A DNA stretch of 64,000 nt from Cheiracanthium punctorium (GCA_038373885.1 JAWZYV010012255.1:1-64000); one strand, 5' to 3'; numbered from the stretch's first letter, positions 34,996 through 47,228 are shown. Made by a program: numbers and translations. The notes: generated from the letters alone by a model not told the origin.

Positions 34996-36659
34996 TTTCT
35001 AACTATACTTGAAATATATTTATAATAAATTGTCACATTTTGGCACCACATTTAGCGATCCATTATCAAAAATTGCAAACCTTGTGTGACTTTCAACATT
35101 TTATTAACCCCCCCCCCCCCTACGTTATCTGGCAAACACATTTGAAAAGTGACTCGACACACTAATGTCTGCACAAATACCTGATTAAAACTAATAGCAG
35201 TCTGGTGCTAAAAATTTTGGGGTGGACCACCCTTATGACTTAGGGGTATGAGACATACCCCCCCCCCCTGTTAAAAACCTATTCTCAGACCTAACGAATA
35301 TACATATAAAATTTCATTAAAATTGGTTGAGCCGTTTCAGAGGAGTGTGGTAACTAACACTGTGACACGAAAATTTTATATATTAGATATATATTTACAT
35401 AAGGCACCTATACATCCAAATTGGTACACTTTATGAAAAATTACTGTCACATAGTTTTACATATTGAATTTTTTGTAACTCACTAAGTATGTGGTACCTG
35501 TAGCCCAAAGTCATTCTTGAATGAACATTTTTCTCTTTCCTAGTTACTGTGAAATCTTTAAAATGCATGTCAGTTTTTGATAATTAATGATAATTTTGAT
35601 AATAAATTTATACTTGTAACTACAAAATACTGGGGGGGGGATCCATTTTTTTTTTTTTTTTTTTTTTTTAACAAAATAATAACTACAGTGCAGTGGCCAT
35701 TATCCAAACATACTATATGGGAAAAAATATCTCTTGTATTTTTTGATGGCACATTAGATTTTTGCTTCCACTGATAACTCTAAAGTATACACCTTTTTAA
35801 GGCTGTTCTTCGAAAAAAAAGAACTCTGTTTTTAGTCTTGGTAGGGTCATTCCACGTCAGATCAAACAGTGCAGTTCACCACACCAACTCGGATTTTTCT
35901 CAAATTTTACATAGATGATTTATAGGCTAAGACATCAACAAATCTCAATTTTGAAGGTTCTACGATAATTAATTACCGAGAAATTAATTATGCAAATTTT
36001 TAAGTTTTCTGCAAGATGCGCCAACTTTTTCTCAATTCCTTAAATAACTCCTTACCTGTAAAAGTTACTGAAGTGAAAATTTGTTTCTAGGAGTAACTTT
36101 TTACGCCGATTCCAAAAATGTTATCGAAATTTCCGTATCTTCTATAGTTTATGCATGAGCACTGCATTTGCTAAAAAACATCATGAATTTTTTTCGGCAT
36201 GTCTGATCACAGACACATGTTTTAAATTTTTATATGTTGTTAAGATGGAATAATCCTACATCCCAAAATAATTTCATCTTGGCTTTCTGGTCAGGAGCAG
36301 AGAAAAAAAATTGTATGTATGTACCTATATATGAGGATTTTCATATGCAATTTTTATACTGAAGATGAGAAAATTCAGAAGCGTTAGTCAATTTTCCTAT
36401 GTCTTTTAAATTGACATCGGAAAACGTAAAACAAACAAACAACAAAAAATGCATGTAAAAGAATGTTAAATTAATAAGAAGAATTTTCATAAGGAATTCT
36501 AAAGTTAATTTTCATAAAGAATTCTAAAGTTAAAATTTAGAATTATTTTTAATTTAACCCTGTTGTTTTTGGCAGTCATCCATCAGCCAATAAATCTTTG
36601 GAATTTTGTATGATATTGAACTCAAAAGAAAGAACAATGTTTAATAAAACATATATATG

Positions 36660-36695
<36 letters not shown>

Positions 36696-36696
<1 letters not shown>

Positions 36697-36877
36697 GTCT
36701 ACCGGAAAGTTCTATCCGTTTTCCGTATGTCAATATTTTGCCTAGCCAAAACTACTGAAGCTAATAACACGAAATTTAGCACGATTGGGATTTTATAGCG
36801 TAGGTGCTAGATTAGAGAGTATTTTCCAAAATTTGTAATTTATGGAGGATAAAGGCCCAAAATGTTCTTTTCATACA
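36696..36877 (+). repeat. Mariner-like left end fragment
   Basis: Following a TA microsatellite, TAGGTCTACCGGAAAGTTCT is a typical mellifera-type mariner terminus. About 180 bp later the sequence is broken by the start of the CACTA-like element. No partner end or transposase motif was found. Confidence 0.4.
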
Positions 36878-36884
36878 CACTGCA

Positions 36885-37330
36885 AAAAATATTCCTGTAA
36901 ATCAACAGAAAAAGTCTGGCAGCAAAAAGTTGCCAGAAATATTCTGTAGGCAGAAATTTTCTGTTGCCAGGAGCTGTATGTTATATGACAGAAAAATTCT
37001 GTTCCCTACAGAAATTTTCCGTATACACATAAAAGTCGTTTCCAAGCAGCGTTTTACAGTTGATTTCTGTATACAGAAACTATCTGTAAGGGTTACAGAA
37101 TCTTTCTGTTGAATAACATTTATTACTGTCGACAGAAAATTTCTGTATACAGAAATTTTCTGGCAACTTTTTGCTGCCAGTAATTCTTCTGTATACAGAA
37201 AATTCCTGTATACAGAAATTTTCTGGCAACTTTTTGCTGCCAGTAATTCTTCTGTATACAGAAACTTTCTGTACACAGAAAGATGTTACATTCTGGCAAC
37301 ATTTTGCTGCAGTTTTTCTGTTAATTTACA
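36885..37330. repeat. Subterminal repeat cluster (TCTGTATACAGA palindromes)
   Basis: TTCTGTATACAGAAA-type palindromes occur at about 37065, 37142, 37188, 37206, 37250 and 37268. TTCTGGCAACTTTTTGCTGC occurs twice and its complement GGCAGCAAAAAGTTGCCAGA once near 36917. The first and last 50 bp of the cluster are also inverted copies of each other. These could be binding sites for an element-encoded protein. Confidence 0.75.
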
Positions 37331-37630
37331 GAAATAGTATTTTTAGTTATTTCATATATTACTATCGTATTTCTCCAAATGTTTAAATTTTTTTATACAA
37401 ATACTTTTAAAAAAATTAATAAATTTACAAAAATATAATAGTAATACATAAAATAAATATAATACCAGTAAGTAGTTTGGTATTATATTTATTTTATTAT
37501 TACTATTATATTTTTGTAAATGTATTAAAATTTTTAAATATATGTATAAAAACATTTAAACATTTGGAGAAATATAATAGTAATATAGGAAATAACTAAA
37601 AATACTATTTCTGTAAATTAAGAGAAAAAC
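37313..37630. repeat. AT-rich palindrome, arms ~150 bp
   Basis: AATTTACAGAAATAGTATTT, followed by TTAGTTATTTC and CTCCAAATGTTTAAA, at 37322-37388 is repeated inverted at about 37555-37622. The arms meet near 37473 around TATTATATTTATTTTATTA. It would form a long cruciform or, as RNA, a stem of about 150 bp. Confidence 0.8.
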
Positions 37631-37639
37631 TGGAACATC

Positions 37640-39850
37640 TTTCTGTAAAAGTAGCCATATTTTATAAATAAGTAACATTACCAGCATAACTGTTGGTGGC
37701 CTTATGATGACATGTAAAAGTGCTTAGTTCATTTACTTAACTTTTTGTGACACTGACAACCACAGACAAACAAAATTAGAAATATTTCTGACAAGAATAA
37801 AAATTGATTTTTCTTTTTTTAATCACTGAATCTGAACTTTTTGTGTTCAAAATCTGTACTTAGAGATATAAGTATACTCATACTTTAAAATAATCTTAAT
37901 AGACACAAATAACTCTTCAGTTCAACAGTAAATTAAAATATTAAAGGTCTGAATTAAACATTCTGTGTGAGTAATAATTGAGAGCTGTTTCAAGAACACT
38001 AGTACTTACCGGAGCCGCAACTACTGTATACGACACCTGGGGTCAAACCTTAATTAGGGTTCCCCTCCCAAGGAGCGATAATTGATCTTGGCACCCCCTT
38101 TAGCACAGCACCCGCATCATGTGCCCCACTTATTTCAACAAGAGAAATAAGCATTCTTTTCCCATGAAAAGATAGGAGGATGAGTGTATTTGTAATGAAA
38201 ACTTTTACATATCATTTATAATCATGCCATTAGAGCTCTAAAGCAAAAAATTATCTATAGCAGAGCTTGACAACCTGCAGTCTGTCTAAAAAGGAGAAAG
38301 AAAATGAGAGAATTTTACGCTTTTCCTATCATTTTAGAAATACACAAAGTATTCGATTTCCAGTATAATGAAACATTGTTGAACTCAGCAGCAGATCAAG
38401 AGAAAAATATGGGGGGAGAAAACAAATGCTGAAAATTTCACCTTTTATTTTCCTGCACGCTTATTTTATTTATTTACTGTTTTTTTTTTCTTTGGTTAGA
38501 ATCTGGCAACTAAATAATTGTTTTATAAATAGTTGGCACTAAATTGCAGGATAAAAATTTAAGCATAGGTATCCTAATAGTGAAAAACAAATGAGGAATT
38601 ATCCAACATCAGAGAGCATTTTCTCTGCTCTGCTAGGGTTCATTTTTGAACTACACATTTTAGAAAGCAACACAAAAGCGATCTTCTTGCAAAAATAATA
38701 ATAATTCTTATTTATATAGTCAAACTTGAATAATTCAAAGTTGAAATTTTGAATTGATCATGCTCGAGTTATCCAAGTTTTGCTGTAATAATGAAAACTA
38801 CACTCAATACTTTTAATCTTGTTCACTTAAATTAAAAATAACTCATTTCAGATTCTATTTTAAACACTACAGTTACAAGAATGCATTGTTGCCATAAGTT
38901 GTTAAATTGAACCATTAAAGGAAAGTCACTTCTAGAAAAACTCTTGAAAATAAATGAAAATGCATAAATATAAAACAAATAGAGCATTAAAAAATAATCT
39001 GATTTTGAATGATATTGTAGCTATTTTGCATTTTTTTTTTCCCCAAATGTGTAGCAACAGAGTTTTCAAAATTATCTGGAACCACACATACACTTTACTA
39101 CTAGCATAGGTAGTGACGCCTGGTATTCTCGGAAAAATCCAAACCATTTAGACTTAAAAGTTACAAAATTAGTTAATTAAAATTATTAGCTACACTGTAA
39201 AAAAAAAAAAAGAATCGGAAGTGTTACCTTAAAATATGGGGCAGCTCTTGTATTTTAAAATTGCAGGAACGTTTCTGCACTAGGCGGGTACGGTATTTAT
39301 AAATGTTTCTGCATATTTTGGAAAAATATTTAAATATTTTCCAATTTTTTTTTGCAAAGGTTTCCAGATAAAAGGTGAATAGATGTGTAACATTTCAGTA
39401 TATTTCGGGGAAAATATTCAGTAACCCCTCTTTTTATTTCACAAAGGTTTGCGAATTAATATGCAATATTCCTATTAATAAATTGAATTTTATTAATTTT
39501 AATGAGTTTTAAAATAAGTGTTTAACTTATGACTGCTTTTTTTGCAAAAGAAAATCTTAAAATATGAAAAAGTAATTTTTACTATCATAAAGTCATAAAA
39601 AAAATCTTAATAAATTACAAATCTGATCGTGGTTCCCTGAAATTTGTCATACTAAAATTGTACATTGGATTTCTTTTCCCCCTCTATGAATCTCAAACAA
39701 AATAAAAGGTTCTTTATAGAACCTTTTTTTTGTTTGAGACAGTTTTCAGAGAGTGTGAAAAAATATTATTAGCTTACTTTCGGCAGTTCATTTTATACTT
39801 AAGAAAAAAACTGGAATAACTCCACTGACTTTCCGAACTCTTGATCCTTA
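37640..39850. other. No gene recognised
   Basis: AT-rich. At 39194 ACACTGTAAAAAAAAAAAAG resembles another CACTA- or Kolobok-type end. The hairpin AAAGGTTCTTTATAGAACCTTT spans 39706-39727. Nothing coding. Confidence 0.3.
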
Positions 39851-39859
39851 CCAAGCATT

Positions 39860-40271
39860 TAAATAAATTTAATCAGCTCAATCAAATGTAGTATTCAGAC
39901 ACTAGTGTACTTCAAATAATTTGAGTGTATAGGCCGCAATGTATAAGAATAATTTTTTGTAGCCCTATATAATAAATAATAAAAAAAAAAAAACTGCAAG
40001 CCCTCCACATACTAAAATCTATACAGTGTGCAAGACAGTGACCTATAACACGCGTTCCTAATTGAGCACTCTTTAGATGCTACTACACTTTCAAGAATTT
40101 GTGCCATAATGTATAAGAATATTTCGTAGCACTGTACTTAACATCTGTGCTCTACCCACATCAAAATCTATACAGGTTGTGTGACTGTGACCTATGAACT
40201 TTTATTAAAATGCACCATTTAGGCACTAGCGCACTATAAATGATTTGCATCTGTAGGCCATTATGTATGAG

Positions 40272-40306
<35 letters not shown>

Positions 40307-41010
40307 CCGTGAACAGTGATCGCAACAACACCTCTAGATGTGAATACACACCTTAGAAATTTCGGAATATGTGTTTTTACGCATTGCTTTTCCATATAAA
40401 ATTAGGTATATTTTGATAAATAATTATGATTTGCTGATTTTAAATTTTAAAAATCAATTTTTGTACTAGTTTTTGTTGAACTGATATTTATGTACCTAGA
40501 TATAAAAATCAGTTATTATTTATGTGTCAAATGCTATTTAATTATGTATTTGAAAATTTAGCATGTTCGTTGTTTTAATTACTTGTTTGGAATAGAAAAT
40601 ACTTCTAAAAAGGTTAAGGAGTATTTTTACTCATCTGAAAAAATCCTAGATGGATCTCTGCCCATGAACAAATTATCAGCTCTATGCACACCAAAATCTA
40701 TGCAGGTCATGTGATTGAAACCTATAACATACATAACCAATTAGCACTCAATTGAATGCATCATTCAGACACCAGCACACTTCAGACACTAACACACTTA
40801 GGCCTATAGATAGAAATGAAGAATTTCTATCCATAGGCCATAAATTTTTTTTGTAGCCCTGTAAAAAATTTATAAGTCATATAAACACCAAAATCAATAA
40901 CGTTTGCATGGCAATGGTCTATAAGATGCATACCAAATTTGAGCTCAATCGAATGCACCATTTAGGAGCTATCGTGTTCACTCATACACACACAGATACA
41001 TGCTCAAAAA
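39860..41010 (+). repeat. Degenerate tandem array, ~185-bp period, about 5 units
   Basis: Units share CCAAAATCTATACAGG, GTGACCTATAACA, AATGCACCATTTAGG, CACTAGC(G)CAC, TAGGCCATAATGTATAAGAA and TTTTGTAGCCCTGTA in that order. Starts of the CAAAATCTAT phrase are near 40013, 40160, 40690 and 40890. A T-run of 36 and about 300 bp of unrelated sequence interrupt the array. The function is unknown. Confidence 0.7.
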
Positions 41011-42100
41011 GTTAAAAAACATGAAAAAAAATTTTTTTAGTAAAAGTTTTCAACAAATTATATATGCCATAAAGTATTTTATTTTAGAAAAGTAGTATAT
41101 ACATTACAAATTATCTTTTCTAAACATTAATGATGCAATACAGATACACAGGACTTCTCTCTGCAAGTAAATTGATACATTTCCTGAAAAAAAGAAAAAG
41201 TAAAATCAGATACATTTTTAAATATATTTGATAAATTTGCTGGACGATTCCACTGTTATGTGTGCGACATCTGTAAACTGCTTTTCTTTAACTCCTTTTT
41301 CATAACTCAGCATTGAAAAATCAGGTATCAATATTATCTTGCTTTACATCCTTTTATAAAATGAACATATACACAATAAATATAACTATCTGCAACATTT
41401 TATATTTAATTATTAATTTTATAAAATTTGTAACATGTGTGAAAACTTATGGGTAACACACAGACATTGGAACTGTCCTGCTCAGCAAACTCCTAAATAA
41501 AAAAAAATATTTCATTTTTATACTCTATGACACTATAGGTTCCCGACCATATGATTATGTCTTTGGTTATAGTGAGCCTCTGGGGAGCAGCAAATTTGAT
41601 TTGAAGTCACCCCTGCAGGGAGGGCGAGATTTTGGAGATTTAAGGCAAAGAGCAGTTATCTCACTTGTTCTGGAGTTCGTTCACTATATCCAAAGTTCTG
41701 ATGTCCGATAACAATAGAACAATACAAAACTAGAATTTTATACAAGTACTGAATGTTTATTAAGTAAATCAAACATAATGGATTGCATTTATAAGTCTAG
41801 AACTAGTTAAGTAAAATAAACACAATTAATCGCATTTATGGAAATAATGTATATTCCATTAAGTTGGAAAAAGGAGCTAAGACTTTTAGCATATATTCAT
41901 TGAGGATGGAAAAAGAATCTATATTCATTGAGGATGGAAAATGAAATCGTCTTAAGTCAAGACGAAATTTCAACTTTTAGTTCACTTTTGTTAATGAATG
42001 CTTTTAAAGGATAGGATGGATTGCAGCATTGAAAATGTTATGACCCCCTCCCCCCCCCTTGTTTAATATAATCAACTTAGTCTAGACACTGGCAATTCAC
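41010..42100. other. No gene recognised
   Basis: AT-rich sequence. The stretch 41533-41710 (ACTATAGGTTCCCGACCATA, then GTTCACTATATCC) resembles pieces of a pogo-type element. At 41887-41945 the phrase ATATTCATTGAGGATGGAAAA is repeated in tandem. Confidence 0.3.
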
Positions 42101-42105
42101 CTGTA

Positions 42106-42844
42106 CAGTGGTCACCACTTATTTCGGTTAGTGGTTTATCCTGTGAGCCGCTTATTCTGGTCAAAATTGTTATGAACAGAACAAAATGGCCAAACAGCAC
42201 TGTCCACCAGTTACCTCGGTAGTGAGTGCTGCTTTATCCAGTTAAGTAATCTGGAGATTGGGTAAAATTTTGACGCAATTAGCTTTTAGGGTCATGTGGA
42301 AGCCAGTCAAAGATGACTCATATTTGTGTGGAGGTGTTACAATAATTTAATCAAAACAATTGTTAATACACTTAATAGAATTTTAATAAAAATAATGATC
42401 AATCTGACACCCTGAACGAATCAGGCACCCGATGATGATGACAATGGTGTGCACCTGAACCACATGAGTAGATTCGCTGAACACTACAGACATTTTATGT
42501 AGAGCTTTTGAGGAGAATAACATAAATGGTTACCTCTTTTCACCACTAAGTTAAATTCAGTTTGCGCTAAAATACAATATACCCTTAAAACAGCCTTTAA
42601 TCTCAGATTTTCCCCCAAGTTGTAATAGTTATTTTTTTTTTTCTTTATTCTTAAATATGTTCATATGTCAAACTATTGAATAATATTGTTTATATATTTT
42701 GTTTTAATTCACAATTTTTTTTATCTTCAATATTTCATACTTTGTCTCTTACTTGTACTTTGGTCCCGCTGTTTATTTCGGATTTCGGTTATTCCAGCCA
42801 GTTTCAATCCGTTTTGATGTAACTGGAATAAGTGAGGACCACTG
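42106..42844. mobile_element. pogo/Tigger-like element, 739 bp, TA duplication
   Basis: Ends CAGTGGTCACCACTTATT and, inverted, CAGTGGTCCTCACTTATT, each flanked by TA (42104-42105 and 42845-42846). This is the standard pogo/Tigger terminus and target. The 739-bp interior shows no recognisable DDE transposase and no CENP-B-type DNA-binding domain, so it is a non-autonomous deletion derivative. Confidence 0.8.
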
Positions 42845-42899
42845 TATTTTGGAACAGGAGCTTGATAATCTTTCTCTCTACTTGAACACTAAAGAGACA

Positions 42900-43077
42900 C
42901 TCTTCGTGGGAATAGAACAACATTGCCCCTACTGTCCAAAAATTTTTAAGTTCACTATAACGGAAGTCGTGGTTCATTAAAACTGAAAAATGCTATGTGC
43001 ATTTCTAATGTATGTGAGTCAGGACTAAGGAAATGTGTTCACTATAGCTGAAAGGTCTCTATATCTGGAGTTGACTG
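42900..43077. repeat. Right end of a second pogo/Tigger-like element
   Basis: Read inverted from 43077, CAGTCAACTCCAGATATAGA, then GACCTTTCAGCTATAGTGAA, is a classic pogo-type end followed outside by TA (43078-43079). The matching left end was not found, so this copy is truncated. Confidence 0.55.
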
Positions 43078-43358
43078 TACATATACACAGAGAATGCTGT
43101 GGCTTTTTTAATTTATAAGTTCTAGGGACTTACGGAGTCTTTTGCTGACATTTTTCCTTTTTAGATAATGTAACAAAATAATGAAAGCATTTACAAGTCT
43201 AACATAGGCATAAAGAGGGGTTCACAAGTATGATTAAGGTTTTAAAAAAGGCAGTTCTGGAACCCAGCGATTCAGAAGAAAAAAAAAAGCTTACAATATA
43301 CGCTATAGCACTTCAGCATGATCTCTGCATACGAAATTACCAAAAGCTTAATATGAGG

Positions 43359-44301
43359 TATGATCCAAAAGTTTGGGGACAACGTGTAAAATTCTTTACC
43401 CTGAATAGTTCACATCACCGAAGTACTACATCCACCTTCAAAGTAGTCACCTTGGGCGACGATACACTTCTGCCAACGTTCGTATAATTTCTGGAAGCCA
43501 TTTTCCCCAACCTCCCATAAGGCTTTTTGCAAAGCTGCTTTCATCTCTTCAGATGACACAAAAGTGTTTCATCTCTTCTGATGAAACAAAACGGCATCCC
43601 TGTATTATTATTTTTTAATTAATCGGAACAGGTGAAAATCACATAAGGCTAGTCGGGTGAATAGGGGAATGTGAATAACCTGGGTACTTTGTCAATTAAA
43701 TCACCCAATATTGTCATTCGTTATTCTTTTTGTTCAGTAATCAACAATCGAGGGACAATGTGCTGGGACACTTGGTGTATGTTGAGACCTTCCATTGGAA
43801 TGCACTGGCAACTTGTATATAAGTGTCTAGACTCTGCGATTTCTACAAGTGTTTGACGACGATCTTTTCAAACACATTCAAGACACCAATGAAATATTTT
43901 CTGTATTCCATGAAGTCGAAAGTCGGCCAACATTGTCCAACGATTCTCAGCCCTCTTTAAAATGCAGATGCCATTCATAAACCTTCGATCTCGTCATGGT
44001 AGATTCATCATACACATTTCTTAGCATTTCCAAAGTCTCTATTGGTGTTTTACCTAACTGTTGACAGAATTTAATGATACAGCTCTGCTCAAGAAAAGCC
44101 AATTTTCTTATGTCACCAAGCTAAGACAACTGACTTCGGAAAGTAACAGCTGTGAGTGCTGTTCGTCCGCATGACATGGGATAAATCAACTCAGTCAGGT
44201 AGGGGTAGGTTGGGAGAATCCTTTCCAAGCAATTTAACTTTAGGTACTTACTTTTGCCACATCATCAGGAATAACCACAGTCCCGGAATTTTTGGATCAT
44301 A
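43359..44301 (-). mobile_element. Mariner element, internally deleted, TA duplication
   Basis: Inverted ends TATGATCCAAAA are present at both limits, with TA as target. The minus strand carries a broken mariner transposase. The element is about 940 bp, short of the usual 1.3 kb, consistent with an internal deletion. Confidence 0.88.
43420..44105 (-). pseudogene. Mariner transposase, broken
   Basis: A DDD/D-type cut-and-paste transposase would be encoded here. On the minus strand the N-terminal helix-turn-helix reads IIKFCQQLGKTPIETLEML, then RSKVYEWHLHFKEG, a stop, and ESLDNVGR (about 44100-43925). Next comes VSQHIVPRLLITEQ (about 43775-43735). The YSPDLALCDFHLFRLIK block, holding the third catalytic Asp, is at about 43660-43610. 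The C-terminal GFQKLYERWQKCIVAQGDYF is at about 43500-43440. The region with the first two catalytic Asp residues, between TEQ and YSPDLA, has been deleted, and stops and frameshifts are present. It cannot be active. The HTH resembles mariners of the irritans/mellifera type. Confidence 0.88.
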
Positions 44302-44309
44302 CTATGTAT

Positions 44310-46240
44310 AAGCTAATATAAAGCTTTCAGCATAAAATGCACACATAATCAATACTCTCCTTAATTGTCATTTTAATTGTAAATAAAATATAACTTTTCA
44401 AATTTGTAATTAAATACTAAATAAAGATTAATTAAAATTCATTTTATATTATTCATAGGTAAAACACACAACAGTATATTATATGTAAAACTAAAAAATC
44501 TTGGTCATGAAAAAATACCTTTTACAAAATTAAACACTAATAGCAGCATACTTATATTTTGCAATATTAATAATTTAATAAATATGCTATGATAAATGTA
44601 ATTAATCTGGTAACTATGCTTAATCGCATCATGCTTTGAGTTTTACAAAACATATTTAGCAGTTTTTCAAAATTATGTTTCTAATTGAGGATCAGAAAAA
44701 AATCCTCCTATCCCCACCCCACCCGATAAAGAAAAGTAGAAAACCATGTCAAGTAGTGTTACCCAGTAGAAAAGCCTGCATTTCTGTAATATTATTAAAT
44801 ATATTAATTATTTTTCACTCATCTTAAAATTCAATGACTTAGGATATTTTATAATATGAAATTAACATATTAAAGTATAACTAAGCAATATTATTTGTAA
44901 ATACATTTAAAAATCTGTTAAAAATACCTTTTTTCTCTTCGTTCTGAAATTATTTAGCTGAATATATAGCAGAATTTGGCCAAATATCTGTTCAGTATTC
45001 GGCCTACCAAATTCACCAGTGTAGAGATGTCCTGTGTCAATTACAGTTGACGTTACATTACTGGAAAGAAGCTTTTTCTGATTGAGCCATCAAATCGCAG
45101 GACACTTCCCCCTATGCATGTTACAACACAGGTATAAAAATCACTTGCAGACAGTAGGCCACAAAAAATTTAAAGGTATTACACAAGAGCAAATCAAGCA
45201 GTGATATCATAAACGATCACTTTTATACACTTGGGGCTGTTATTTTGGTATTAATAACAATTTCTGGGATTATATTTGTTTCTTAAAAGAAAAGAATTCC
45301 TTAGGATGATTTTTCAAGAATTTCCAGGTAATCACAAGAAAAAAATAATTATTAAGTGTCTAAAGCATTACAACAATTAAAATTATTTGTTTCTTCCTCC
45401 TACATACGTACCAACATTCCGTTATTGAAAATCTTACAGAACACAATAAAAATCAACTAAAGATTAAATGTTTATCCTTACAATACAGTTTAATTATAAA
45501 TATCCATTTTATTAAATAAAATTCAAAGCAAGTTATGGAGAAATCTTTTTTCATAGTATGAAAATCAGTTATGATTTTTATAAGCTGATTAATGGAAATA
45601 CAAATTTATATCAACATCTGTAAAAGAAAGTCATAAATGATCAACATACCTAAATTTGTCATAAGACAGATTGTTATTATTTAAGAGAGTGTTCAAATGT
45701 GAGAGGAAAATATATATGATACACCCCACTAGCGAGTGGGGACATGCAACCAGTGTTATATATATCAGTCTCAAATAATATCCAATTTCAAATCTAAGGC
45801 TCTCCAAAGTGCCAACATACACCATTTTGCAAGATTTTTTTCAGGGAATCATTCGAAGCATCGACTTAATAGCAATCAAAATGAGAAATATCTGTCACTT
45901 ATATGGTTCGATCACCAAAAAGTAAAGCAGGCATTTATTTGAAAAGAAGCAGCATTTTAAAAATTATAAACTATAACGAGTTTTATCATTAACTCTGATG
46001 TACTAAATGCAAAGATTTCAATTCTCTGAAATTTGGCGGAATTCCCCCAACTTAAATCAATTTACTCAATGTGGTGAGAATTCTGAAGATAGATCGCTTG
46101 AAATCCCTTAATAAGTGCATTATTTCTGATCAGATAATTAAAATTTAATGCTGTATTCCACTAAAACCTATACACTTATTTTCAAAAATGCTATTTCCTT
46201 AAGCTCTCAGTATATTGTGCCAAGCCTAAAACTGTGCAAA
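44310..46240. other. No confirmed gene; one hairpin
   Basis: AT-rich. A hairpin CCCCACTAGCGAGTGGGG sits at 45724-45741. Scattered short open frames on both strands (for example 45000-45110 minus and 45835-45920 plus with a TTTTTTTCAG before it) look exon-like but carry no recognisable motif. Confidence 0.3.
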
Positions 46241-46254
46241 CCACTAGAACTTAC

Positions 46255-46361
46255 TTTCTCAAAACCGGCATATCAGCCATTTTATCTTTTGCCAAACTAA
46301 CAAATTTTACATAATAGCCTCGGAAATCTTCAATCCTTATTTTGCATACAAAACATGTCAT
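46255..46361 (-). CDS. Possible coding exon with Cys-x2-Cys start and good splice donor
   Basis: On the minus strand an ATG at 46361 opens MTCFVCKIRIEDFRGYY, then VKFVSLAKDKMADMPVLR, and the exon is followed at once by GTAAGTTC, a consensus splice donor. The C-x2-C pair and higher information content stand out from the AT-rich surroundings. An AG-acceptor candidate lies just upstream (GGGAAATCAG or AGAGCAG). I do not recognise the protein. It lies within the CACTA-like element, downstream of a possible first exon at 48855-48965 on the same strand, but the reading phases of the two do not join directly. No further exon was identified, so it may be chance. Confidence 0.3.
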
Positions 46362-46799
46362 TCCTGCTCTGATTTCCCATGCACATGATATTATAATTAA
46401 AAAAATAACTTTACAAAAATAAACTAACAAAAAAATCATTATTATTCTTTTATTTTTACTTATTTAAGAATTGAAAACATTTTATTCGGCAAAATTGCAA
46501 CCCATGACAACCACGATGCTCATTTCACACGTTTTTCACTATGGGAATGGGGGTTACAATTACAGAAAGCTTTCTATGTGGAAATCATAAAAAAATCTTA
46601 AACTCTGGGAACGGGTGGACTTTCAAAGTTTTAAAGTGGACTATCATTTACTCCATATTATTTTACACATCTGTGCAAAATTTCAGGCTGATTGGTCCAT
46701 TTTTGTGGATTTGTATACGGTCTAAACCCACAAACACAGTTTCATTCTTATTATTACTTAGATTTCTGTGTATCAAAAGCATACATTTATAAAAAACAT

Positions 46800-47220
46800 T
46801 AGTTAAATTTACACATTTAAGCTATTAATAAATGGTGGTATCTATGACAAGTTAGAGAGAAAATGGAGTTTCTGCTGGATAAGCAAAAAAATCAATCATA
46901 TCTTTATCTCATACGGTTTTCAATTTAATAAATTTACAAGCATAATTTAGCTGAACATTAGTGACTGAGGTACCAAAGTTAAAAAAATTGTTTTTAAAAA
47001 TTTTGTTGAATAAAAACACTTCTTTCTAAAAATCTTACAATAATGCCAATTAGATTTATAATAATCTTACAATGTAATCAATTTCTTACATTAAACCTTA
47101 CATGTTGGCAGCAATGCTTCTAGCATAAATAATGTTAATTCATTAAATCAAACACAGTTCCATATTAAATTCTGCATATAAAAAGTCAAAAATTATTTCA
47201 AGGGTGAAATGAGTTTTTAA
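46800..47220. other. No gene recognised
   Basis: AT-rich filler between the possible exon and the next miniature element. Confidence 0.3.
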
Positions 47221-47228
47221 AAAAACAC

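Larger units (their letters stand above)
32044..35387 (-). mobile_element. Helitron, 3.34 kb, both canonical ends present
   Basis: Helitrons move by rolling-circle replication using a Rep-helicase protein. Read on the minus strand, the 5' end is TCTAATATATAAAATTTTCG (from 35387) and the 3' end is CTAG (32047-32044). A hairpin, GGCAAAACAACGTTTGCC, lies 7 bp before it. Host bases are A before TC and T after CTAG, the A|T insertion rule. Coding content is the C-terminus of the helicase plus repeated fragments of another frame. Two other insertions lie inside: a hAT-like miniature element at 34458 and a degraded miniature element at 32876-33119. Rep and most of the helicase are gone, so it is non-autonomous. 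Confidence 0.88.

Noticed and set aside
36885..37330. CRISPR-like spacing of repeats
   Set aside because: Repeats are palindromic and irregularly spaced, the genome is eukaryotic and there are no cas genes; subterminal transposon repeats explain them.
36902..37386. Frames of up to 124 codons with repeated LYTE and AAKSCQK words
   Set aside because: They are translations of the subterminal TTCTGTATACAGAA repeat cluster in both strands, not a protein.
42753..42980. 75-codon open frame
   Set aside because: It runs across the right end of a pogo-like element and its flank; no domain resemblance.
43230..43487. 85-codon plus-strand frame
   Set aside because: It spans the left end of the mariner element on the opposite strand to its transposase; shadow frame.
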